DNA from: Deltaproteobacteria bacterium
GTDB lineage: Bacteria; Desulfobacterota; Syntrophobacteria; Syntrophobacterales; Syntrophobacteraceae
Assembly (NCBI GenBank): GCA_021793275.1
Contig: JAJYTC010000023.1
Location: 1-38,957 of the forward strand
Length of the DNA: 38,957 nt
Direction of reading: 5' to 3'
Numbering within the stretch: the stretch's first letter is position 1; every line of letters starts with the position of its first letter. Below, one piece after another: positions 7,449 through 14,049 of this stretch. The translations under genes were made by a program, and so were the position numbers. Under the pieces are notes generated by a model. It had not been told where the DNA came from. It saw only the letters and a list, made by a program, of their open reading frames with translations, and searched no databases.

Positions 7449-8178
7449 CCAGTTCGGAGGCAGGGCGATGCAAAAAAGCGGCGACCGAGGCGCACAGGTT
7501 TTTTGCCGCCAGACTGGAACTGCGCCATAAAAGGTAAAAGGCCAACAGGGTCGAGGGCCTTTTCATGATCGTCGCAAATACGCGCAGAACCCTTACTCTG
7601 CCCTGTTCGTCGGAAATATCCTCCAGGTTGAACCCCAGGTCGTGGTCGACCGGGTCGCTTACCGCTCGGAAACAGATGAAGGGTATTTGACGCGACGAAG
7701 CCTCCTCGGCCACAATCGCGGTTTCCATGTCCAAAACGGCCGGCTCGCCGCAAGCAAGGGCCGAGAGGACCTGCTTATTGCCCGGGGTCTGGGCGGTAAG
7801 CGCCAGGACAGGCGCGACTTGATTTTCGGCCAAAAATTGAGCCAGTTCGTCTGAAAACTCAAAACTATACATCGTCTCAGCCTCGATGCAGCGAGTTTTC
7901 GCCGCAAAGCAGACCGATCCGGCAACCAGATCCGGATGGAGTCCGCCGGCAAATCCCGAAAATAGGAGAAGCTCCGGAAAAAGCCCCTCCAGTTCGCCGG
8001 CTAGCGCTTGTCTAACCGCCTTATCTCCCATGCCGCTTTCGATCAAGATTACTTCTTTTCCCGGCAGATTCCATGCAAATTTTTTGGGCGGCTTTTTCCG
8101 CACAGGGCGCAGAGCCGGGAAAAGCTTCTTAAGCGGCGCGTATTCCTGAGGCAGAGCCGATAAGATCACAATTTTCAT
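7411..8178 (-). CDS. hpnG: Hopanoid-associated nucleoside phosphorylase HpnG
   Basis: This 255-residue protein is of the purine nucleoside phosphorylase / MTA-SAH nucleosidase superfamily. It starts with MKIVILSALPQEY, has the phosphate/ribose-loop region (ESGMGDKAV, FSGFAGGLHPDL) and ends the core with LDMETAIVAEEA and AVSDPVDHDLG, the base- and ribose-binding elements. HpnG removes adenine from adenosylhopane, the product of the nearby HpnH. I chose the ATG at 8178 rather than the upstream in-frame ATG because it gives the family start and overlaps the stop of the phosphodiesterase gene as ATGA (translational coupling). Futalosine hydrolase or an MTA nucleosidase are alternatives from sequence alone; the context favours HpnG. 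Confidence 0.82.
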   Translation of the reverse strand: MKIVILSALPQEYAPLKKLFPALRPVRKKPPKKFAWNLPGKEVILIESGMGDKAVRQALAGELEGLFPELLLFSGFAGGLHPDLVAGSVCFAAKTRCIEAETMYSFEFSDELAQFLAENQVAPVLALTAQTPGNKQVLSALACGEPAVLDMETAIVAEEASSRQIPFICFRAVSDPVDHDLGFNLEDISDEQGRVRVLRVFATIMKRPSTLLAFYLLWRSSSLAAKNLCASVAAFLHRPASELARMAEQIRVEKS

Positions 8179-9035
8179 GAGAATCTCTGAGGAAAATCGG
8201 TAAAAATTCCATCCGCGCCCATCGCCAGACAAGCCCACGCGGACACAGGATTGTTCAAAACCCAGACCAGCACTCCGAACCCCTTTTTCTTCAATCTTCG
8301 AACCTGCATCGGACGAAAAGCGCGAGGCGAGGGATTAAAGGTGAAAGCATCCAACTCGGCCATCAATGCGGCTGGATCGGGCTCCAATCTTTCGGTCAGC
8401 ACGCCGGTTCTTATCTCCTTGTCCAATTTTCGCGCTTGCGCCAGGTAGTAATGATTGAAAGAGGAAACAAGGACCCTCTCGGACGCGCCGGCCTGTCGCA
8501 CCACGGCGATGACCTTTTCGACAACCGACTCATGGCCCGGTCGCCCCGCCAGATCCTTGATCTCTATATTCAGAAGCCAATCGTTTTCGACCGTGAACCG
8601 GATCGCTTCGGTAAGAGTCACTACCTGTTCGCCGCAATATTTTTCGAGTTCCCGTGGAGATACCCGGCCCGCGGCAATCTGTTTGAAAGGATCGGCCTTC
8701 CCGAACCAGGAACCGAGATCAAGGGTCTGGAGTTCCTGCAGAGTAAATTCGTCAACAAGCCAGGGAGCCCGCCCCGGGAATTTATCTTGCGCGTCGGATA
8801 TTCGTTTCAGGTCGAAATCGTGGACCAGCACAGGTTCTCCGTCTCTGCTCAATCGAACGTCGATTTCCCACATAGCGGCGCCTGCGGCAAGGGCCAAACG
8901 GGCTGCAGCCAGGGTGTTTTCAGGCGCAAGCGAGCGCGCTCCACGATGCGCTACGATTAGACGCCGCTTTTTAACGGCGTTAAAAATGGTATGTACCATA
9001 AAAAACCCGTCGGTCGAACCTCCGTAAAATACCAT
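8175..9035 (-). CDS. Glycerophosphodiester phosphodiesterase family protein
   Basis: GDPD TIM-barrel enzyme: the start of the domain IVAHRGARSLAPENTLAA carries the HRG...PENT signature, followed by EIDVRLSRDGEPVLVHD with the metal-binding ExD and the second catalytic His. NIEIKD and the C-terminal GADGIFTDFP motif complete the fold. The family hydrolyses glycerophosphodiesters to glycerol-3-phosphate and an alcohol. The stop overlaps hpnG by four bases, so it is in the hopanoid arm; a role in a polar head group is possible but not shown. The start is uncertain: ATG 9035 (286 residues) or ATG 8999 (274 residues), the latter with GGAGG 18 bases upstream. No signal peptide is evident. Confidence 0.85.
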   Translation of the reverse strand: MVFYGGSTDGFFMVHTIFNAVKKRRLIVAHRGARSLAPENTLAAARLALAAGAAMWEIDVRLSRDGEPVLVHDFDLKRISDAQDKFPGRAPWLVDEFTLQELQTLDLGSWFGKADPFKQIAAGRVSPRELEKYCGEQVVTLTEAIRFTVENDWLLNIEIKDLAGRPGHESVVEKVIAVVRQAGASERVLVSSFNHYYLAQARKLDKEIRTGVLTERLEPDPAALMAELDAFTFNPSPRAFRPMQVRRLKKKGFGVLVWVLNNPVSAWACLAMGADGIFTDFPQRFS

Positions 9036-9184
9036 ATATTGAAAATCATTTAACTTCCATTGGGCTTTATGAAAAAAATACTGCTTTGCGGTAGTAGTTA
9101 TTACTTACTACACTGGATTGTTTTTTATTTTGAAAAGTAAGATATTACGGCCAAGAGTTGGTTTCAAGAAGTACCCTATTCCCC

Positions 9185-9226
9185 GAAAGCCAGGCCCCCT
9201 CCCTCCTCCTGGCTTTCACCTTTTTT
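9185..9226 (+). terminator. Orphan Rho-independent terminator
   Basis: GAAAGCCAGG (9185-9194) pairs perfectly with CCTGGCTTTC (9208-9217) across a pyrimidine-rich loop and is followed by ACC and six T residues. It reads on the plus strand, where no protein gene ends. It therefore ends either a small RNA from about 9060-9180 or a leader transcript (attenuation) of the radical SAM gene. Confidence 0.65.
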
Positions 9227-9249
9227 GGGGCTGAATGAAAAAAATCGCT

Positions 9250-9305
9250 GAATTGGTGAATCGGTTAGTGGCGCCAGTTTCCTCGTCCCATTCACCCATT
9301 CACCC
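9250..9305. repeat. TTCACC/GGTGAA-type imperfect hairpin
   Basis: GGTGAAT on the left and ATTCACCCATTCACC on the right form an imperfect mirror hairpin resembling the CACTCTTCACT elements at 3246 and 28668 in style (tandem heptads) but with a different unit. It lies in the leader of the radical SAM gene. Confidence 0.5.
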
Positions 9306-9405
9306 TCCTCAGATTGCACCCGGTTGAATTATATCCGATCATCTGCTAGACTATTTTATTTAGAAGGGTTTTTCAAATGCAAGTTGTTTGAAGCATGGAG
9401 ACTGG

Positions 9406-11568
9406 ATGAACATAGCTCTTGTTTTTCCCCCCTTCTATTTCGAGCCTATGTACAACCTGCCTCCGCTAGGCCTCATAAATCTTGCCACAGCCCTCAAACC
9501 CTCGCCTCATACAGTAAAAATATTCGATTTTCCGCTCGATATTCGCCGCAAAACGCTGTCGATGGACAAGAATATTTATGCTCGATGCGCCAGGCAAATC
9601 CTCGATTTTTCACCCGATGCAGTCGGATTTTCGGTTCAATGCACAACCTACCCTCCGGCGGTCAATATCGCGCGAGAATTGAAGAAACTGGATCCACTGC
9701 TAAAGATCGTATTCGGTGGCCCCAATGTATCGTCCATAGATGAGCTTACCCTTTCGCGATTCCCGTTTATCGACGCGGTGGTGCGCGGTGAAGGAGAAAT
9801 TGCTTTCCCGGAATTGATCGGGGCTTTCGAAGGCCGGGTTGCCCCGGAATCGGTAGAGGGGGTAACACTGCGCGGATCGGACAGGATAGTGCGTAATCCC
9901 GACCGGGAACTTATAGAAAACCTCGATTGCCTGCCGGTAAGCGATTATACGTTCGTACCTCCTTTCAGCGAATACCGCGACGCCTGCGGGATCGGGCGCT
10001 CGATCGCCATACTGGAGGTCGGCAGGGGGTGTCCGCACCGGTGCGTCTATTGTTCTCAATCGATCATGTGGAGACGAAGGCCAAGGACATTTTCAACAGC
10101 GCGAATCATCCAAGAGATGAAGAACCTGGCCGATCATTTCGGCGCCGAGTGCTTTCTGCTCGCCTTCGACCAGTTTACCGCAAGGAGAAGCTTTGCTGAA
10201 CAATTCTGCCATGGCCTCATAGATGCCGGTCTCGATCGCCTCCCATGGTACTGCATCTCGAGGCTCGACACTGTCGATAAAGAGCTGCTCGATTTGATGC
10301 GCAGGGCCGGATGCGAGACGATGTGCTACGGGATCGACTCCGGATCGAAAAGGACACTGGCTTTCATTCACAAGGACATTGACCGCGAAATCCTCTTCGA
10401 CAGGGTCAGGGAGACCACGGAGGCAGGAATCGTCCCCACCTTGAGCTTCGTGATCGGATTTCCGGAGGAAGAGAGGCAAGATCTCGAAGAGACTCTCGAA
10501 CTCGCATTAAGAGCCGCCGCTACGGGAAATACGAACGTTCTGGTGCAGATGGCCACCATTTTGCCCGGGACCGAGCTGTACACTAAATACAGGCACATGC
10601 TGGTTCGAGAAGTCGACACCTATTTCTCGCTCGGAATCGAGTTCGACGAAGGCAGACGATTGGCATCCGATGACATGCTGATCGATTCGGAACCGACGAT
10701 TTTCAGCAGTTTCCACAACCTGCCCTGCCCTGCCGGGACACTGGAGGAGCTAAATGAGACGGCAAGCTACTTCACCGTAATCGCAGCCCTCTATCCGAGG
10801 AGTTTTCTACTGCTTGGCATCGAGTTGGGCCTGCCCGTCGTCGACCTCTTTTTCCGTTTTCTGGAAAGTGTTGCCCAAAAGGAGATAGAGCTCTCGGGAG
10901 CGGCCTTTTCGCCGGCGATCCCCCAACCGAGTTCAACCGGCGCCGGGCCTCGCCGCCGCCTCTCGCCCCTGGCCTGCCTGGCGCATTTCGAAGATTTTGC
11001 CGCCCAATGCCTTGCCCGGCGTGACGTGGTTGTGCGTGAGTTCATCCCCGAACTCATAAAGTATGAAACGTGCCTTTTCAGGGCCGGTGAAACCGCAGGG
11101 CCGGCTTCGCCGTTTGTCATCGACCCCGGCGGGATACACAGCTTGAAACCGTTGCGTAACCGGAAGGTTTCAATCGAGCGGTTCACATATGATATCCCAG
11201 GTCTTATCTTGCACTTCAGATGCGGCCATTTCCCGGATTCGTGCCGGCAAAGGCCGGTTTTTCTCGCCTTCTCCCGGGCGCCGGGCGGTACGAAGGTTCG
11301 AGAAATTAACGAATTCGGGGTCGATTTTCTCGGGTTGTGTGACGGGCAGATCACCTTAAAGGATATTGCAGACAGACTTTACCTGAAATACGGAGCAGAT
11401 AAAGAGCGCGGCGAATTCGCCGCCGAATGCGCGGAAGCTGCCGCAACGCTTGCCGGTATCGAGCTTCTTGCGCAGGAGGAAAAGCCTTATCACGAAAAGA
11501 AAGGAGGTGAAACGGATGCTCCAGGTGAAGGATATCGAGAAAAAGATCCTTGTAGCGGCAGTCGATGA
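9406..11568 (+). CDS. B12-binding radical SAM enzyme with C-terminal PqqD-like (RRE) region
   Basis: This 720-residue enzyme starts with a cobalamin-binding Rossmann domain (about 1-160; VFGGPNVS, VVRGEGE). The radical SAM core follows (about 200-430) with CX3CX2C at C209, C213, C216 (GCPHRCVYC). An uncharacterised segment (about 430-620) holds a Cys-containing CGHFPDSC. Residues about 625-690 (VREINEFGVDFLGLCDG, then TLKDIADRLYLKYG) look like PqqD, the RiPP precursor recognition element. Related enzymes methylate or epimerise peptide backbones. I start at ATG 9406 because GGAG sits well before it and the B12 fold begins there. The last 18 or so codons are low-complexity because a peptide gene overlaps in another frame. 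It is not HpnP or HpnJ, which lack the PqqD end. Confidence 0.85.
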   Translation: MNIALVFPPFYFEPMYNLPPLGLINLATALKPSPHTVKIFDFPLDIRRKTLSMDKNIYARCARQILDFSPDAVGFSVQCTTYPPAVNIARELKKLDPLLKIVFGGPNVSSIDELTLSRFPFIDAVVRGEGEIAFPELIGAFEGRVAPESVEGVTLRGSDRIVRNPDRELIENLDCLPVSDYTFVPPFSEYRDACGIGRSIAILEVGRGCPHRCVYCSQSIMWRRRPRTFSTARIIQEMKNLADHFGAECFLLAFDQFTARRSFAEQFCHGLIDAGLDRLPWYCISRLDTVDKELLDLMRRAGCETMCYGIDSGSKRTLAFIHKDIDREILFDRVRETTEAGIVPTLSFVIGFPEEERQDLEETLELALRAAATGNTNVLVQMATILPGTELYTKYRHMLVREVDTYFSLGIEFDEGRRLASDDMLIDSEPTIFSSFHNLPCPAGTLEELNETASYFTVIAALYPRSFLLLGIELGLPVVDLFFRFLESVAQKEIELSGAAFSPAIPQPSSTGAGPRRRLSPLACLAHFEDFAAQCLARRDVVVREFIPELIKYETCLFRAGETAGPASPFVIDPGGIHSLKPLRNRKVSIERFTYDIPGLILHFRCGHFPDSCRQRPVFLAFSRAPGGTKVREINEFGVDFLGLCDGQITLKDIADRLYLKYGADKERGEFAAECAEAAATLAGIELLAQEEKPYHEKKGGETDAPGEGYREKDPCSGSR

Positions 11569-11599
11569 GGCGCCGACAACCTTTGTCGTACCGACCTGA
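11516..11599 (+). CDS. Putative 27-residue RiPP precursor peptide
   Basis: A 27-codon frame with the near-ideal ribosome site AAGGAGGTGA six bases before its ATG. The peptide begins MLQVKDIEKKIL (charged, leader-like) and ends in a hydrophobic, Thr/Val/Pro-rich tail APTTFVVPT, a plausible core. It overlaps the last 53 bases of the radical SAM/RRE gene in another frame and is followed by a stem (11614-11630) and a strong terminator, a common precursor-gene layout. No homologous peptide was recognised. The role is inferred from position, size, the ribosome site and the RRE domain of its neighbour. It has no Cys, Ser or Gly repeats, which limits the possible modification chemistry. Confidence 0.55.
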   Translation: MLQVKDIEKKILVAAVDEAPTTFVVPT

Positions 11600-11655
11600 C
11601 ATGCCCCATCGGAATCTCCGGTCCGGAGATAAGAAACCTTGAACCTGCTTAATAT

Positions 11656-11690
11656 TCGGGGGGCGCAGAAATGTGCTCCCCGATTCTTTT
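11656..11690 (+). terminator. Terminator between the peptide gene and the M19 peptidase gene
   Basis: A 12-base stem (11656-11667 with 11672-11683, two G-U pairs) closed by a GAAA tetraloop is followed by TTCTTTT. It would end or attenuate transcription after the peptide gene. Because the ATG at 11671 lies in the loop and right arm, it argues against that ATG as the start of the peptidase. Confidence 0.8.
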
Positions 11691-11736
11691 GGGCAATTCC
11701 ATTCAATCATGGACTACGCGAGGTTTGTTTGACCAA

Positions 11737-12705
11737 ATGACGGTAAATCCCAACTTTGAACCTGCCCGGACTGAGGCGGTTGTCCGAATCGACGGACATG
11801 TCGATGTGCTGTATGAAATGCTTGAAGCGCACAGTGATGTCTCTTTCGATAATTTGCCCGACCTGGCCGTAACTGTGGATAAAATGAAAAGCGTAGACGT
11901 CGTGGCCGCGGTATTTGCGCTTTACTGTCCGGATGAGTATGACGGAAGCGGCTCGAAAGACTTTCTGGCCCATCTCCTGGCTTACGCCGAGCGTCTCCTG
12001 AAGGGGCTTTTTCACATAAAATCCGCCCAAGACCTGAGTGATTGCATCCGGTTGAAAAGACCCGGAATGATCTTGCTCATCGAAAACAGCGACGGCTTGA
12101 TCGAGTTTGATCGTACAATGCTCGCGCAGGCCGGCGTCAGGGTGGCCGGCCTCACGCACATGGGAAGAAACAGGCTCGGGGACGGCAACGCGGTTCCCTT
12201 TCCCGAAGGCCTGACCGAACAGGGAAAGGATCTGGTAAAGGAACTCGCGCGCGAAGGTTTCGCATTCGATGCAGCCCATTTGGCGGAGCCCGGTTTTCGC
12301 GACCTGGTGCGGCTGCACGAGGGACCGCTAATATCCTCGCACACCGGGGTGCGGGCGCTTGCAGACATTCCGAGAAACCTTACCAGAAATCAGGTTGCCG
12401 CCATTATCGAACACAAAGGGGTCATCGGAATAGCCGCCGATCCGAAAATGCTCACACTTTCGGGCAAGGCTTCAATCGACGACATCTTCCATCACATCGA
12501 CTGGATTGCCCAGTCCTTCGGCGCCGACGCCATCGGCATAGGCACCGACTTTTGCGGCTTTGAGGGCATAAACGCCGGGTTCGAAGACATAACGAAGATG
12601 ACCGACCTGGAGCGGATAATGCGCGAACACGGGTATCCGGAAAAAAGTATTCGCGCAATAATGGGAGAAAACTGGCGCATTTTCTATGAATCGCTGCTGC
12701 AATAG
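11737..12705 (+). CDS. M19 (membrane/renal dipeptidase) family peptidase
   Basis: This 322-residue zinc dipeptidase-type TIM barrel has metal-binding HxD in DGHVD near the N-terminus, the bridging Glu in IENSDG, a His in DAAHL, a His in SSHTG, and the Asp of GIGTDFCG, covering the M19 metal and substrate set. Family members hydrolyse dipeptides, including D-amino-acid-containing ones. The frame is open from 11671, but that ATG is within the terminator, so ATG 11737 is preferred although its GAGG is 14 bases away. It follows the radical SAM/peptide pair, so it could trim the modified product or recycle its leader; this is inference. No signal peptide is visible. mscS converges on it downstream. 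Confidence 0.85.
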   Translation: MTVNPNFEPARTEAVVRIDGHVDVLYEMLEAHSDVSFDNLPDLAVTVDKMKSVDVVAAVFALYCPDEYDGSGSKDFLAHLLAYAERLLKGLFHIKSAQDLSDCIRLKRPGMILLIENSDGLIEFDRTMLAQAGVRVAGLTHMGRNRLGDGNAVPFPEGLTEQGKDLVKELAREGFAFDAAHLAEPGFRDLVRLHEGPLISSHTGVRALADIPRNLTRNQVAAIIEHKGVIGIAADPKMLTLSGKASIDDIFHHIDWIAQSFGADAIGIGTDFCGFEGINAGFEDITKMTDLERIMREHGYPEKSIRAIMGENWRIFYESLLQ

Positions 12706-12768
12706 CGCTGGGCGCCTGCGCCCGGTCGGGCCCTTCCGGCCTGTTCTCCTTCCAGTGGTTTCTATGGC

Positions 12769-12802
12769 GCCCCTGTCTAACGATACGAAGTTAGACAGGG
12801 GC
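12769..12802. repeat. Perfect 13-bp inverted repeat between convergent genes
   Basis: GCCCCTGTCTAAC (12769-12781) pairs perfectly with GTTAGACAGGGGC (12790-12802), with an 8-base loop and no T-run. The motif GTTAGACAG recurs at 12846-12854 and a degenerate form GTTACAC at 12866-12872. It may be a terminator-like hairpin between the M19 gene and mscS, or the remnant of a mobile element end. Confidence 0.6.
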
Positions 12803-12933
12803 GAATTGGCGTTTCCTTGCGCGGCTGTTTTGTAGCGGGAGCGCAGTTAGACAGCGGGCCGCGGAGTTACACGGGTCGGTTATACAGCAGCAGGCCTGGG
12901 TGCAAATCCGGCGCCGCAGTATGTCGTTCAGCA

Positions 12934-13749
12934 TCAGAGTCCTTGTCTTGCCAAAAAGACGGGTTGGTCCTCGAGCGGGAACAACAACTCTTTGCTGTCG
13001 AACAGTTCTTTTACTTTTCTCAGGATATAGCCCGTTACGGCGGCATAGTCCTCGGTCTTCACCCACGGTCGCAGCGCAATTTTGACGCTGGTTTCGGTAA
13101 ATTGAGCGATACCGATAGCCGGGGCCGGAGTCTTGAGGATTCGTTCATCACCATCGAGAATCTGCCGAAGGAGTGTTTCGATTTTCTCGATATCATCCTT
13201 GTAATTGAATGCTACCTGGATATCCACGAGACGAGTCGGCTCCGCGGAATAATTAATGATGTTGCCCCCGCCAACCTTGGAATTGGGAACGATGATGGTT
13301 TTGTTGTCGGGACTCTTGAGAATCGTGGTGAAAATCTCGATTTTTTCTACCGTCCCGCTGGTGCCTCCGGCTTCGATAAAGTCACCGACCTTGAAAGGTT
13401 TGAAGACAATCATCAGTACGCCGGCGGCAAAGTTTGACAGTGAGCCTTGGAGCGCCAGGCCCACGGCCAATCCTGCCGCACCCAGAACGGCTATGAAAGA
13501 GGTCGTCTGAATACCCAGTTTCCCGAGGGCGGCGAGTATTACGAAGGCTATCATGGCCACGTAGGAAAGGCTCGCGACAAAAGAAATAAGGGTCGGGTCC
13601 ACCTTCGTTCTATGCATTACATTGTGAATGAGCTTGCGAACGAAATGCGCAATCCATCGGCCGATTAGCAGGATCAGCACGGCCGCAACAGCGTTGAGCC
13701 CGTAAAGGGCTATCAGTTCCTGGGACCGGGCCAGAATATGTTCGAACAT
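12934..13749 (-). CDS. mscS: Small-conductance mechanosensitive channel (MscS family)
   Basis: This 271-residue inner-membrane channel has three N-terminal membrane helices, with the pore helix TM3 rich in Gly/Ala (AVLGAAGLAVGLALQGSLSN), the signature of MscS. The cytoplasmic vestibule follows with PFKVGDFIEAGG and TIIVPNSKV. It opens under membrane tension to release solutes during hypo-osmotic shock. GAGGAGG seven bases before ATG 13749 fixes the start; the upstream in-frame ATG at 13809 has no ribosome site. Length matches E. coli MscS (286). It is monocistronic, divergent from the histidine kinase gene and convergent with the M19 gene. Confidence 0.93.
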   Translation of the reverse strand: MFEHILARSQELIALYGLNAVAAVLILLIGRWIAHFVRKLIHNVMHRTKVDPTLISFVASLSYVAMIAFVILAALGKLGIQTTSFIAVLGAAGLAVGLALQGSLSNFAAGVLMIVFKPFKVGDFIEAGGTSGTVEKIEIFTTILKSPDNKTIIVPNSKVGGGNIINYSAEPTRLVDIQVAFNYKDDIEKIETLLRQILDGDERILKTPAPAIGIAQFTETSVKIALRPWVKTEDYAAVTGYILRKVKELFDSKELLFPLEDQPVFLARQGL

Positions 13750-14049
13750 GTTTTCTGCCTCCTCGGGTTTCCTGAAAAAACAGTAAAAGGATACAATTTT
13801 CGGTTGCAATAAACAACTTATACATCAATGCGCCCGGACTGGCAAAAAGCGCCCATTTCTCAGCATCCTGCTAAAAAAGATTGTCATCCTTGTATATTTC
13901 AGTATAAATTCCTCTGAGAGATTGTGCGAACTCTCTATCTCCGACTTAAACGTTATTCCCCGCCCTTATTCACCAATTCGATATTGTTTGGCCGAGCAAA
14001 AACTCTGTTTGATACATCCCTTGGCTGGATGTTATTTCAGGAGCTGGAA

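Larger units (their letters stand above)
9036..9405. other. 370-base intergenic region between diverging genes
   Basis: It must hold the promoter of the phosphodiesterase-hpnG pair (minus) and that of the radical SAM gene (plus), but no convincing boxes were found. It also holds a plus-strand terminator at 9185-9226 with no recognised gene before it, and a repeat hairpin at 9250-9305. A 23-codon frame at 9069-9140 has no ribosome site and is not called. Confidence 0.5.

Noticed and set aside
7411-8178. Futalosine hydrolase (MqnB) for the phosphorylase
   Set aside because: Fold alone allows it, but coupling and proximity to hpnA/hpnH make HpnG more likely. No other menaquinone gene is present.
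9069-9140. 23-codon frame (starts MKKILLCGSS) as a second precursor peptide
   Set aside because: There is no ribosome site and no conserved core, and its position before the orphan terminator fits a small RNA equally well.
11671-11736. Upstream ATG of the M19 gene at 11671
   Set aside because: It lies inside the terminator loop and right arm, with no suitable ribosome site.
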